64,000 nucleotides of DNA from Fallopia convolvulus (GCA_964016875.1 OZ024721.1:38640323-38704322), one strand, 5' to 3'. Numbered from the stretch's first letter, positions 1 through 12,199 are shown. The notes: a model not told the origin generated them from the letters alone. Numbers and translations are program-made.

Positions 1-345
1 CAAAATAAACATATATGAAAAAGAATTCACGAATATGTGAATAACAAAACATGTATAGATGAATAACAAGGCATGGGTATATGAAAAACAAGTCACATAT
101 GTATGAAAATCAACGTATGCATTCATGAAAAACAAAATCCAAAAACATTAACATGAATATCAAGCCAACATGTATGAATAAAAAATAATGCATAGATGAA
201 TAACAAGGCATGTATATATGAATAACAAAACACGTATAGATGAATAACAAGGTTAGCATTTATATTCATAAAAAAGTCGAAAAGTATATGAAAAACAAGC
301 CACGCATGTATGAAAAACAAAGTATGCATTCATGAATCACAAATC
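1..345. repeat. Degenerate AT-rich minisatellite
   Basis: Imperfect units of about 20-22 bp, built on ATGAATAACAA followed by a CATGTATA-like half, run from the window edge to about 345. Units diverge by substitution and small indels. Translations of this stretch are low-complexity shadows, so no gene is called. The array probably continues to the left of the window. Confidence 0.75.
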
Positions 346-359
346 ATAGATTACTCTAA

Positions 360-643
360 TTTCTCTTGAAATTGACTCACGCCAATCTTCTTTCTTTGTT
401 CTTCCGCTCAACCCAAAGACACGAACCCTAGTTTGAACCACATATAGATCCACAATTGGATCCCTAGCCGAACCTTGGGTCGGCCATCCTTGCGCCATCG
501 TTGTTCGTTGTTATGCACCGAATCCACGCCATGGCTGAGTCCTTGGCACCGCTGCATCAGGCCATCCGCTCGTCCTCGTAGGTTTGCAATGGTGGAATGA
601 AATTGAAGAGAAACGAAATTGATATGAAGAAAAAGAAAGAAGA

Positions 644-680
<37 letters not shown>

Positions 681-901
681 TTTCAATCAGTAAAATAAGG
701 AAAGAATAATAAATCATGGCCAAAAAATAGGGATTTCAATTGATATAGCAAATTATGTGCAAATCAAGTGTATCTCACCCACAAAAGATTTATACATATT
801 TTTAATCCTCCCTTTATTTATCTCAATCCGACGGATGTAAATTAACCACATGCTTGCACTCTAATATGGATTTTCACTAGAGCATTATTCTATAGGTATA
901 T
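360..901. other. Non-coding stretch with a (GA)n microsatellite
   Basis: No convincing coding region is visible. A GA dinucleotide run lies at about 648-676 (CT on the minus strand, in a 5'-UTR-like CT-rich context). The segment next to 901 is the continuation of whatever the solo LTR at 902-3132 inserted into, probably the LTR of the copia relic ending near 3138. Short open frames crossing the GA run are low complexity. Confidence 0.5.
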
Positions 902-3132
902 TGATACATGATCACCTCGGATTACTCCTCATTGATCAAATATTTAACCCCACAAGATCCCGATCTTGCCAGTAACTCGATTTCCAACCTGATTTGCCTT
1001 GAAAGCTAGAAACTTGAAGAACAAGTAACTCGAAATATCAATGAATGGTGAAGAACGAATCTGATTCAAAGGGTCAAGATAATCAAAAGGATAGTTCAAC
1101 TGAATTGGCTCCAACGCTAAATTCAATTGATAAACTAGTTGATCTTTAACAATCAAACTAGAACTAACAAGTTGATCAAATTAACAATCCAAATCTGAAT
1201 TGAAAGAAAACGAATTGGTGATGATGATCGTAGAGATTGAATGCATGAACAATAGTTGCTTTAATGGCCCATAAACTAGATAAACCAATAAGGGTTTATC
1301 TAATTCAGGCTGATTTTATTAATGACAAATGCAAAGTATTTAAAGGAGTACAAGGTAGAGCATCCTTGGAGAACAAGCCAAAAATCCCAACCGGCCCTAT
1401 AAGGGTATTTTTGGGCTTTTGCTTGCTTCCCAAGATAATATAAAATAATCTAGAAATAACTAACTAAATTCCCTTATATTAAATAAATCAAATAAAGATT
1501 TATCTGACTTATTTAAATAAAAAAGGATTTTTCTAATTTGTGCCCTAGGGAATGTATGGAAATTGTTTGTTAAGTTAATATTTTTTAATAGGGTTCACCA
1601 ATTCCAATTTAGGGAATAGTTTAGAAATTATCCCAAATTTAACTTATTAATGTGTGCCCATGGACACACATTAGAAAAACCGAAAAAAGAAACTCCTAAC
1701 AAACTCCTAACAACTTAAAAAGATATCTACTCATACATTAAAAAAGGGAAATCATGTATGTTGAAAAAATTGTGCCACGTGGCATTACTTGAATAAAATA
1801 ATGCCGAGCTTTTTAATAATAATTTATATTATTCTTTCTATATATCCAATTTTTTATATTATAATAACTTGATCTATCTTTATGTTGATACTTTCCATAT
1901 TAATTTTATGCATATCTTTTAACAAAATTTAGTCTATATGCTAATATTTTTTATATTAATTTTATACATAATAAATTTCCTTTTATCTTTTAACAAATCT
2001 TGCGCGCCAAGTATATAATTTGTTTATCTATATGTTGATATTTTGCAATATAATAAATTATTTATAGAATATATGATATATTTTAGCATACATTGATATA
2101 TCTACCTAAATTTTAATAAAGTAACATTAATTTAATAAATATTTTAATAAGTTATATTATCAAATTATCTTTAAGTTATAACATTATATCTTTTTCTCTA
2201 TATTATCTTCTATTCTATACCAATCTTTATATAAATGTTCTCCATATTTAAAAATATCATTATATTCATTACAATGAAAAAGATAAAAACTCAAATACAT
2301 AGCCTTAATAAATATTTTATAAAAAATGATTACTTTATACATATGAATATCTTAACAAAAAATAAAAAAAAAGTATTTAAAATATTCTATTCAAGTGAAA
2401 TTAATATTTAAAAAAATTTAATCTAAATATGGGGCAAGATCTCAACAAATAATGAAAATAATTTTCAAATATATTCAACTAAAAAATGTGGCACGATCTT
2501 AATTTTTTTTTTTAAATTACATAATTTTATTATGATATTATATACAAGTATTTTAAAATTTATATTAATATCAAATTATTGTATAATCTTTAGTAAAATC
2601 ACCCCGTGAGTATCACGAGAATTCAACTAGTTAATAATAATAAAGCAAGACAATTCACCATCTAACAAACTCCTATGGCTGAAATTATTCATAGATATAA
2701 TATCTTATTAAAGATAGAATCAAAACTAAAGATAAGATTCTCGTAAGACTTGAACAACTCTTAATAAATTGCATTTTTCGGCTCTTTCCTGTTGGATTCT
2801 GAATTTGATGTAAACTACAAAGTTGTAGAACTTTTAATTATGTTTTCAACGCATATTCAACAAACTTGAGATCAATTTTCTAGCCCAAATTATGACCAGT
2901 TTACTGAGCATTGTTTTCCATTTGACGGGTTTCTTAATTTTCCGAATTTTTATGACTTTATCCTCTTCCTTGGTGGCCTTGGACGCCATTGATGAACATA
3001 ATCAAAATACAATATGGAATCCATGAAAACCTTCTTAAACTTAAATGCTCGGGACCTTAGTAAAGGTCTTATTGTTTGGCCTCTATTCATCTTCGACGAA
3101 CCATTGATTTGGATCCTTCCTTGATTGTATCA
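902..3132 (-). mobile_element. Solo LTR (family X, copy 1), split by a Helitron
   Basis: Reading the plus strand, the element begins TGATACATG and ends TTGTATCA, and is flanked by the 5-bp TSD TATAT (897-901 and 3133-3137). Without the nested Helitron it is about 1.33 kb. It matches, in inverse orientation, the LTR at 31545-32726, including the block that ends in CAGGTTGG..TTACTGGCAAGATC near 960-1000 and the block around 2740-3000. A TATA-like TTTAAATA and an AATAAA-type signal lie in order on the minus strand near 1300-1350, so the LTR is called on the minus strand. No internal retroelement sequence adjoins it, which is the expected product of LTR-LTR recombination. Confidence 0.8.
1726..2630 (+). 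mobile_element. Non-autonomous Helitron inside solo LTR copy 1
   Basis: The element starts TCTACTCATACATTAAA directly after an A and ends CTAG directly before a T, the A|TC...CTAG|T arrangement of plant Helitrons. A perfect 5-bp stem, CGTGA-GTA-TCACG (2605-2617), lies 9 bases before the terminal CTAG. The 905-bp interior is AT-rich and has no rolling-circle replicase or helicase frame. Removing it restores continuity of the surrounding LTR. Confidence 0.75.
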
Positions 3133-3137
3133 TATAT

Positions 3138-4740
3138 ATATACATATAGAATACTCTCTTTCAAGTTGGCACATGAAGATAAAGTGCAAAAACTCCTTTT
3201 TAGAGAGAGAGGCTCAACCTTCTATCTAGAAATTAATTGGAAGTTATGACAATCGGCCGAGAAGATCGTCTAGTTCTCTGCCGAGAAGGCATATATTGTT
3301 GCAAAGATGTATAATCAGTCCAAAGAAAATAAATCCTAATCTAGGAAACAATCTGGTTCTTTGTGCTAATATCCTTCAAAAGATCCTTGATGTTGAATTT
3401 GGTGTGAGATACATAATCGACACCATATATGTCTCCAGTTTCTCAAGTGGTGTGAAATCTCTTTTGAGAATCATCCCAATTTGAGATTCTAACAAATACA
3501 AGCTGATCTTGTTTTGAAAAATCCCGTTTTCTCCTTCGTCTGATTTGGATTCCAACTTCTTGAGGTTTTTCTTCCTTTTGCCGAGGTTTTCTTATTCGTT
3601 TTTCCATCAGTGTTCGTTGTGGATGACCCTCCGCTGAATTTGTTTGCGGAATCCTTTCATGTCCTTGTAGCCTCTTTTGAGTGAATAGTAGTCCCATCAG
3701 AACTATGGGAATGAACAATACAAAAGAACTTCTCGGTTTGTCAAACGGTTTTCGTGATTGTCTAGCGGATTATCTTTCCGGACAACTTGATTTTGTGACG
3801 CCAATTTGTGCTCTTAGACGTGACATGTGCTTTGGCCTTCGTCTGCCTTGTTTTTCGGTTGTGTTCAGTTTCCTCTCCTAATAGCTTGTAGCTTGTGGTT
3901 CATATTCAGAATTTGTTCAGCGACCGTCAAATCTTTGGTCGGTTTTATGGACGGCTGACGTGTTTGATTTGCATCTAGAATCTTGTGTTGTTCGGTTTCT
4001 TTGATCTATTTTATGGTCTTGTTGGGCTTGGTCTTTGTTTTTGGCCTTTTGGGCTTGTGTGGTATTGTTTTTACTCTAGTAGTGGGCTTTCTCTCTTGGA
4101 CAGTTGGTGGACTCCTTGTTTGAGATTAAGCCCATTTTGGGTAACTTTTCGGTTTCCCTATTTGTTAGTGTTTTGCAGGTCTTGTGCAAGCTTGGTATGT
4201 ACTTCTCCACTGTTGGGATCCGTGATTGGGTGTGGATCAAGTCGATCAGTGTGGTCGTGGATGCTTCGTGGCCTCTAAAGATCCTCCATTCCGGTGGTGG
4301 CAACGTCAGGGGTCCTTTTCCTTACCATTATTTTCCTTTATGACCATCTTGTCGTGGTGTTATGCATCTTTTTGTGATGTACTCGTCATACTTCCAAGCA
4401 CGTATTGGTCTCTTTGTTTGGTTGATGTATTTCCGTTTCTTGTTTCTTTCTCTCTTACTTGCTTGCTGACTGCTGTTGTTGGTTTTCGGCTGCCATTTTA
4501 ATGCCATCTTAGTTTATCAGGCCTATTTGATAATTGAATCCTTATCTACTCAAAAAAATGAAGATTAATAATACTCAACTTGTCAAGAAGAAACTCAAAT
4601 TGTTAGCGTCCTTGAGGCTTAGTAAACAAATCAGCTGGTTGGCGAATGATATGAATATTAGAAGCAACAACATTGCCATTTTGTATTTGATCCCGCACAA
4701 AATGGAAATCAATCTCTATATGTTTAGTAAGTTCAAGGAA
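3138..4740 (-). mobile_element. Copia relic, 3' end of pol plus PPT, split by a LINE derivative
   Basis: The minus-strand frame at about 4603-4740 encodes the end of a Ty1/copia RNase H, with TKHIEIDFHFVRD and ADLFTKP motifs. It then continues, with one in-frame stop, to LHVPT. The last codons are interrupted by the insertion at 3181-4557 and resume at 3180 (VPT, stop, then a purine-rich tract GAAAGAGAG near 3159-3166). The same LHVPT ending occurs in the copia fragment at 40316-40588, so both belong to one lineage. Upstream, the fragment breaks off at about 4740, where hAT-derived sequence begins. Confidence 0.75.
3181..4557 (+). mobile_element. Short LINE-derived element with poly(A) end
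   Basis: The insert ends in TTATCTACTC plus a short poly(A) (4552-4557), a typical L1-type plant LINE tail, and starts with AAAGTGCAAAAAC and a GAGAGAGAGGC stretch resembling a LINE 5' UTR. It is flanked by ATGAAGAT (3173-3180 and 4558-4565), and its removal rejoins the copia frame around LHVPT. The 1.38-kb interior is T/G-rich and has no reverse transcriptase or endonuclease frame. It looks like a deletion derivative or a copy retaining mostly untranslated regions; assignment to LINEs rests on the tail and the TSD. Confidence 0.6.
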
Positions 4741-5990
4741 TAACTTTGTGATAAATATCGAGAATAACCTTGTGATAGTACAACCATTTAAACTCAAAAA
4801 CTTCAATAGCATCAACAAGTTCAGGGAATTGACACCCCTCATAGAAGGGATTCGCAACATTCAAAGCTTCCACACAAATTAAATGAGAAGAAGATTGATA
4901 AACATGGCTAAAAGTTATTGTTATATCGTTGAAAACTTTTAAAATTTTGTAACAATAATCCCAAACGGATACAATATCAAGAGAGTTCGGAATGTATATT
5001 GAGCGGCAAAAGAAGATAAAAGATCTTTGTAAGGCATGCATGCATGAAGTAATTTATAAGTGGAGTTCTAACGATGGGCAACATCTTTCGGAAAAATTCG
5101 GGCTTGAAATCCTTTGTCTTTGCAAAACTTTTTTCATTTGTTGGTGGTTCATTGGCTAACCCTCATATGCCCAACAATAAACTTAATAGGAGCAATTAAA
5201 CCATGCAAAACATTTAAACCATCTTGAACACATAAGTTTAAAATATGGCAAGCACATTGTATATGAAAATATTTCGTTCCACAAGTTGGTTGATAATGCG
5301 AAACCAACTCTCGGATAGAAGCAATGTTATTTGACGCATTGTTAAAGAAAATAGAAATAACTTTTCGGAGCAATCTATATTCCTCCAAAATAGTACGAAT
5401 AATGTTACTAATATTTATGGCGGTATGACTAATGTCAAATATAATATAAGCCAAAACTCATTTTTGCATAATAAAATGATCATCAATAAAATGACATGTA
5501 AGACCCATGTAGGAATGCATTCTAAAATAATCACTCCAAATGTTACTACAAATATAAACTTTACAATCATTTTTACTAAAAAAACTTACACAATGCATGT
5601 TTTCGGTTTTTATAAGGAACACATCTCTTCTTATTATTTTTCTAGAAATCGGTTGATACGAGTTGAATATGATTAGTCATCCAATCATTAAAACCAACAC
5701 TCTCGGCAAATTAAAATGCTAAATGATCAACACAAATAGATTAAGCAAAAGCATATTGACTAGTTGCATGATTGTAATTAAATAAATAAGGATTGTGAGA
5801 AGAACAAGTTGCAAACCCGACAAGTTGCGATTGACTTCGCATCATTCCTAGCTTCTCAGGGTGTATCTTCTCCATATGCGTCTTCAATGTTCAATAGCCT
5901 CCTCCACCTCTCCATGAATATTTTTTCTCACAATAGTTACAAATAATGATATATTTGTTGCTAGGTGCATCATTAACACCCTTTTCGAAC
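4740..5990 (-). pseudogene. hAT transposase remnant (BED finger plus core pieces)
   Basis: On the minus strand, in order: a BED-type zinc finger with CNYC and, after a frame break, THMEKIH (C-x2-C...H-x4-H) at 5960-5854; a segment at 5454-5149 with FHIQCACHILNLCVQDGL, the hallmark of RICESLEEPER-like transposases; and a segment at 5041-4740 with SSHLICVEALNVANPFYEG-like text. The BED finger is the DNA-binding part, and the later segments belong to the RNase H-fold catalytic region. Frameshifts and stops separate the pieces, and the C-terminal hAT dimerisation domain is absent, so the gene is dead. Confidence 0.75.
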
Positions 5991-6394
5991 ATATTTTGTA
6001 AAAATTTTGTATTGAAGCTCTTGAGTAGTGGATGATGATGGTGGGATGGATGGGAGTGGTGCTTGAGACAATTCCAATGAGACTTGGACTTGAGGAGGAA
6101 TGGGAGTGGGCATCGTCATCGGTGGCATGTGGACATCACTCTATTGTGAGCCAAATAGGTGATCATATAAATCTATATTTTTTTGAAAAAAATGTAATTA
6201 AGAAAGAAGAAAGATTAGGAGAATGAGACTTGATAGTATTAGAAAAATTAAAATTGAGAATATGAGACTTAAAAGTATTAGAGAGATTGATAGAATGAGA
6301 TATTAGTGTGGGATGAAAATGAAAAAGAATGTGTTATTTATAAGGTAAGATTTTGATGTAATTTTTTTGAAATAAATAAATAAAACTAGCCGCT

Positions 6395-6603
6395 TATAAA
6401 AAAAATATAAATTGTAGGGCAAAAGATAATTCTCATTTATGATTTACAAGGTATTTATAGAGTTTACAAGAGAACTGACACAAATCCTAATACTTGCAAG
6501 GAAAGTATTTTACAAGATAAGAATGACTAACAAATATGGTTACAAAATATCCTAGGATAATATCACAAAATAAGATATGATTTTATGTGATTCTATCCTA
6601 ATA
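6395..6603 (-). repeat. Copia-A 3' LTR
   Basis: 209 bp, near-identical to 15267-15471. On the plus strand it opens with TATAAAAAA and closes with CCTAATA, so the termini are TA...TA. It is followed by the complement of the PPT (CCCCTACAAG). Confidence 0.85.
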
Positions 6604-6680
6604 CACCCCTACAAGATGATGGGTAGGAACGAACCAAAAGCTTGGATAGAAGAGACTGAAACCGAGTTGTACCAATTGAT

Positions 6681-7293
6681 TTAGTAAAAAACGTCAGCTA
6701 ATTGATCAAGTGATCGAACATGTCGAACAATGAGACTACCATCTTGAACCATTTTCCGAACAAAATGAAAATCCAGCTTGATAGGTTTGGACCTTTGATG
6801 AAGGACGGGATTCTTGGTAAGAAAAGTAGCACTCAGACTGTCACAGAGAATGATAGGTGGCCCAAGGACTGAAATAGACATTTTAGTAAGAAGCTGTTGA
6901 AGCCAAATTAACTCAGTGGCAACAAATGTGATTGCTCTATATTCAGCTTCTATACTAGAACGCGCAACAACATTTTGCTTTCTAGAAGACCAACTGATCA
7001 AGTTTCCACCAAAGAAAATAAATTAGTCAGGTTGAGACTTGCAGTCATCAAGATTAGAATTCCACCCTGCATTTGTAAAAGTGACCAAACGAGATTCCTT
7101 GGCTGACTTGATGAGGAGTCCATTAGAGAGATGCCTTTAAGGTACTATAGGATGCGTTTGACAACGCATCAATGAAGCTCAGAAGGATTGTGCATAAACT
7201 GACAAACGCGATTAACGACATAAGATATTTCAAGACGAGTGATAGTAACATACTGAAGGCCACCAACAATGATTCTGTAAAGAAAGGGATCTT
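6681..7293 (-). pseudogene. Copia-A RNase H remnant
   Basis: This continues the Copia-A pol frame beyond the Copia-B insertion. It opens with DPFLYR..VGGLQYVTITRLEISY (7293-7169), followed by RNase H with SSIEAEYRA, CDSLSATFL and KLDFHFVRKMV (7001-6681). The first segment is the connection region normally reading ...SIVGALQYLTITRPDI. A frame break lies between 7169 and 7001. It ends close to the PPT and 3' LTR. Confidence 0.8.
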
Positions 7294-7890
7294 GTTGAGT
7301 AGTCGCGGAAGCTTCGACTAATATGGAATAGTTAAAGTAGTATGAACACACAAGAACACATATAACATCTCCACCTTTCTGATAAACGAAAATAGAAAAT
7401 CGATTTGCAATTTTCTATGTGTTTTGTTTATTACTAATAACACATTTAGGCTGTGTTTGTCATACCAAAATTAACTAGTTTATAAACTTCAACTAATTAA
7501 AAAAAATAGTAAATCATGTTTGTCTTGGGTTAATAAACTAGTTAGTAGTTAATAAACTAGTTAAAATGATAAACTTATAAATCTAGCTTATCTGTTGATT
7601 TATACTAATTTATTTGAATAATAAAAAAAGAAATAAAAATTCTACCAATAAGAAAAGAGAGAAAAGATAGTGGGAAAGAGAGAGAAGATGGTGGAGACGG
7701 ATAGTTTTAAAATTCTTACGTGATTTGAACAAGAGCAAACTAGTTTATCTAATTTATGATTACAAACAAAGTTTATTAAATTAACTAGTTTTTTTATCTA
7801 ATTTTGTATCTAGTTTTTTAATTTTAACTAGCATCTCCACCTTTTTATTCTCTTGTCATTTTCAACCTCCTACAAAATAGCATGCTCACA
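7294..7890 (-). repeat. Copia-B 3' LTR with internal deletion and MITE insert
   Basis: It aligns with 12200-12661 at both ends. The middle (partner 12263-12525) is replaced by a short CATCTCCACC-containing filler near 7350, and a separate insertion interrupts it at 7449-7831. Confidence 0.8.
7449..7831. mobile_element. MITE-like insertion in the Copia-B left LTR
   Basis: This 383-bp stretch is absent from the partner LTR. It begins GGCTGTGTTTGTC, a start common to plant MITEs, is filled with AACTAGTTTATAA-type inverted motifs in both orientations, and has no coding capacity. The right boundary is set by where LTR homology resumes (ATCTCCACC). TIRs are imperfect, so the superfamily (hAT or PIF/Harbinger) is left open. 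Confidence 0.6.
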
Positions 7891-8111
7891 ATTCTCCACC
7901 TCGTACACAATTTGAAAAGCCTCAAATTTTGGACGAACAAAGAAATAATCCATGTCGTGCATGATAGACTTCATCATCTGGGTTGCATCATGATTATGAC
8001 TGCCTACGTACCCTTTGACCGGGATCAAGCCAATCGTAGTTCTACATGTCCTCCATATAGTCTCCAACTCACCCGTAACCATTCTGAAGGACTATGCCCC
8101 TCCTAGGCAAT

Positions 8112-8471
8112 TTAACATGGGCCAATCGGAAGCAGTTCCAAGTAGTGTTGAAACTTGCTGCCTGTCACAACCTTGGTTAACATGTCTGCCGCATTTTCGT
8201 TTGTATGTACCTTCATAAGAGAAATATCACCATCCTCTATGACATCTCGAACAAAATGATATCTGACATCAATATGCTTGGTACGAGCATGATGGACCTG
8301 ATTCTTAGCCAAGTAAATCGCAATCTGACTGTCACACCATATATCCACACTTTCTTGCGTCATTCCAAAGTCACACAAAAGACCTTTCAACCACAAAGCT
8401 TCCTTCACTCCCTCTGCCATAGCCATATATTCCGACTCTGTAGTTGAGAGTGCAACTGTAGCTTGTAACAT
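8112..8471 (-). pseudogene. Copia-B RNase H remnant
   Basis: A 119-codon frame contains VALSTTESEYMA, WCDSQIAIYLAKN, RTKHIDVRYHFVRDVI and NAADMLTKVV, the standard copia RNase H signature. It ends shortly before the purine tract and left LTR. It is separated from the RT frame by stops near 8480-8610. Confidence 0.85.
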
Positions 8472-8616
8472 TGATCTTCAACTTATCGGAGCACCATATA
8501 ACTTAAAAGCATAATCAGTGGTAGATCATCGTTTATCAATATCACTTGCATAATCTTAGTCGACAAACCCACTAACTTGACATGTCTTTCCACCAAAACA
8601 TAATCCGATATTAACG

Positions 8617-9561
8617 TTAACCCTTCAAGTACCTCAATATCCATTTCACAACTTCCCAATGCGCCTTTCCCAGATTTGCCATGAATCTACTGATAACATT
8701 AACCGCTTGTGAAATGTCTGGACGTGTACACACCATGGCATACATTAAGCTGCCAACTGCACTAGCATAAGGTACATTTTCCATGTATGCCTTATCTTCC
8801 GCTGTAGTGGGAGACTGTCTACTAGAGAGCCCAAAGTGTGAAGCCAATGGGGTCACCACTGACTTTGCACCTTTCATCCCAAACCGATCAATAACCTTCT
8901 CAATGTAACCTTTCTGACTCAAGAATAATTGACAAGTTTTCCTCTCTCTTCTGATCTCCATACCAAGTATCTTTCTAGCAGCACCCATGTCCTTCATATC
9001 AAACTCTTTACCAAGTTCGACCTTTAACTTATTTATCTCCACCATGCTTCTTGAAGCAATAAGCATGTCATCCACATACAATAAGAGATAAATATAATCA
9101 CCTCCACAGAGCTTCTGAATATAGACGCAACAATCATAATCACTTTTGGAGAAACCATGCTTTAACATGAAAGAGTCGAATCGCTTGTACCACTGTCAAG
9201 GCGACTGTTTTAATCCATATAAGGATTTCCTAAAGCGACATACCTGACTCTCCTTTTTCTCTACTTTGTTTCCTTCTGGTTGATACATGTAGATTTCCTC
9301 ATCTAAATCTCCGTGCAAGAAGGCTGTTTTGACATCAAGTTGTTCCAACTCAAGATCACCGTGAGCAACAATGCTCAAAAGCACCCGAATAGATGTATGC
9401 TTTACCACATGAGAAAAGATCTCATTGTAGTCCACACCTTCTTTCTGTGCAAACCCCTTGGCTACTAATCTTGCCTTATACCTTGTACCACCGAGCTCAG
9501 ATGAATCTTCTTTTCTTTTATACACCCACTTACAAACAATAGCAGTCTTTCCCTCAAGCAA
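8617..9561 (-). pseudogene. Copia-B reverse transcriptase remnant
   Basis: Two frames cover the RT. The frame at 9561-9196 contains CKWVYKRKEDSS, YKARLVAKGFAQ, LDVKTAFLHGDL and SLYGLKQSP. The frame at 9168-8617 contains the catalytic YVDD (LLYVDDMLIAS), KKILGMEI-like text (ARKILGMEI) and YASAVGSLMYAMVCTRPDI. An in-frame stop falls between SLYGLKQSP and the next block near 9195. The active-site residues are intact, so inactivation is through frame damage. Confidence 0.85.
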
Positions 9562-9791
9562 TGGGACTACCTCCCATGTCTTGTTCTTATGGAGAGATTA
9601 CATCTCTTCCTCCATAGCAACCAACCATATCTCTTTATCAACATCTTTGATTGCTTGTTTGAAGGTGACCGGTGCATCATCCTCCACCGAGAGTGCATAT
9701 TCAACTAAGTTTAATTGCTCATAGTGTTTTAGAGGCTCATCAAACCCATACCTTTGAACTAGTTTACAAACCCGCCTTGGCCTGGTGGAAG

Positions 9792-10526
9792 TTATGGACT
9801 CTTGTTGTTGTTGTAGTACTTGTGTATTTTCCTGTTGAACCTCCTCATGTTCAAGCTCATCATCTTCTTGACAATACGTGTCGCGATGAGACTTTCCTCT
9901 TGATCATGACTACAATTTGGTTGGTCCTCAAATTCTTCTATCTCAACTACTTGAAATTTTAACGTCGCAACATCACCACCATTGCGACCCTCAGCTTTTG
10001 ATAAAGCTGTCATGGAGTTCTCATCAAAAGTAACATCCCTGCTGATTACAAACTTAGAATCTTCTAAACACCAAAGACGATAGCTCTTGAATCCTCTTGC
10101 ATATCCTAAGAAGATTGCCTTCTTAGCCCTATTATCAAGCTTGTTATCTTTGACATGATAATAAGCGATGCATCCAAAAACTCTAAGTCTTCCATAATCT
10201 GCATGTTCTCCTGACCACACCTTAAAAGGAGTGTCTCCATCCAATGTCGAATGTGGAGATGGGTTCACAATATAAGCAGTTGTGGAAACCAACTCCGCCC
10301 ACCATTCTCGACCCAAACCAGAATTGGAGCGCATACATCTAGCTTTCTCAAGTAGTGTACGGTTCAGCCTTTCTACGACTCCATTCTGTTGTGGTGTGTC
10401 TCTACCCGTCCAATGTGGAACAATGCCTTCTTCATCACAAAACTTCTTGAAAGCACCATCTGTGTACTCTGTGCCATTATCAGACCTCAAAGTTTTCAGC
10501 TTTCTATCCGTTCTGTTCTCGACCAT
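9792..10526 (-). pseudogene. Copia-B integrase remnant
   Basis: A 244-codon frame covers the C-terminal half of the copia integrase. RSDNGTEY carries the second catalytic Asp, and NGVVERLNRTLLEKAR the catalytic Glu. These are followed by the FGCIAYYHV and KAIFLGYARGFKSYRLW segments. The first catalytic Asp lies upstream in another frame (10530-10700). The reading frame ends in a shifted tail. Confidence 0.8.
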
Positions 10527-10875
10527 TGCTTGAATGTCTTGAATACCTCATTCTTATGCTTAAGAAAATACACCCAAACATATCTCGAGTAATCATCTAC
10601 AAACGAGACAAAGTACCGGGAACCACCTTTGGAAGCAACTTTAGCCGGACCTTAAACATATGTATGAACATAGTCTAATTTCCCTCTGCTTTGTTGCTCG
10701 TTGAAAATGAAACCATGTGTGCTTTTCCATACACACAGTGCTCGCAAAACTCCATGCAAGGCTTCTTCATGTACTTCAACAAGCCCTTCTTACCAAGCAA
10801 ATTTAGACCCTTCTCCGACATATGTCCAAGGCGCATATGCCAAAGCCTAGTATACTCTGTTGGGTTTCCCTTGCT

Positions 10876-12143
10876 TCAATCCGTTCCAACCGTTACATCA
10901 CCTATAGCTATATTGCTAACAAGATGGTACAAATTTCTTTGGAGAATCCCCTTCATCACCAGCAAAGCACCACTAACGACTTTTAGAACCCCGTTCTCGC
11001 CAATTAGCTTGCAACCTTTTGATTCTAAAACACCAAGAGAAATAAGATTTTTCCTCAAATCAGGGACATGCCTAACATTCATTAATGTTCTGACAATGCC
11101 ATCATGCATCTTGATTTTAATTGTACCAATACCCACCGTCTCACAACCATGGTCGTTACCTATCAAAACGGTTCCACCATTTATGGTCTTATAGGAAGTG
11201 AACCACTTCCTCTTTGGGCACATATGATAAGAGCATCCAGTACCTAGAATCCAATTGCTTGAATATTCAGATGTAATGGAATAACATTCTCTGCCCCACT
11301 CATCCGAAGCTACACTAGCTTCGTGCTTCACATCTTGATCTCCCTTATTCTTGTTATTTTTGTCCTTCCATTGTACCCTCTTATTTCGACAATCGTTCTT
11401 CCAATCCCCAAGCTCACCACACTTGTAACAACGAGTTTCCGCTAGAGATCTAGATTTTGATCTAGACTTTTCCCTCTTGATATTTCTTCTATCATTACCT
11501 CGTCCTCTTGCAAATAAACCTTGTGCTTGTTCATTGCTCCCACTTGTCATATTACTAGTTGCCACCTTTCGCAGATCGTCCGCTAGAAGCGCATTTCTAG
11601 TTTCATCCATGGTCAATGTATCTCCCACAAGCATTAATGTTTGGACAAGATTCTCATATGATTTCGGCAAAGAAAGCAAAAGCATAACAACTTGATCTTC
11701 ATCTTCAACCTTCACATCAATATCCTTCAAATTTGAAATTATCCTATCAAATTTGTTGATGTGATCACAGAGTGAGATTCCTTCGTCCATCTTGCAAGTA
11801 TATAACTGTGACTTGATATAGATTCTATTTGTTAGAGTCTTTGTTATGAAGTTCGCCTCCAACTTTTCCCACACACTTGATGCGGTTTTCTCATCATTCA
11901 CCATAAATGTGACATCTATTTCAAGACATAATATTATGGCAGCGCGTGCTTCCATATCAAGCTCTTCCCAGTCACTATCCTTCATATCTCCGGGTTTCTT
12001 ATCCTTACCCAACAACGCCTTGTGTAACTTTTAAGATATCAACAAATTTTTCATCTGCATCCTCTAATAGCAAAAGTCATTTTTCCATTCAACTTCTCAA
12101 TTTCATATTTCCCAAATTTAACAATTCCGCTACTAGAAGCCAT
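10876..12143 (-). pseudogene. Copia-B gag and protease region
   Basis: Translation begins at an ATG at 12143 (MASSSGIVKF), breaks near 12030, and then runs open for 379 codons (12015-10876). The open part contains a UBN2-type gag domain, a zinc knuckle CYKCGELGDWKNDC (residues 196-209) and the protease segment around residue 255. The knuckle has Asp where the family's metal-binding His belongs, and the protease site reads WILGTGC, with Gly in place of the catalytic Asp. Both losses would abolish RNA binding by the knuckle and polyprotein cleavage even if the frame were intact. Confidence 0.8.
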
Positions 12144-12199
12144 TGATTTCAAAATCGGACCTTGACCACCTTAGAATTTGATTTGGCTCTGATACCAAC

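Noticed and set aside
123..329. Small hydrophobic ORF on the minus strand
   Set aside because: It is the translation of the degenerate minisatellite (repeating FIHA-like text), not a gene.
408..686. ORF with a poly-Ser/Leu run
   Set aside because: The run comes from the GA/CT microsatellite; no conserved domain is seen.
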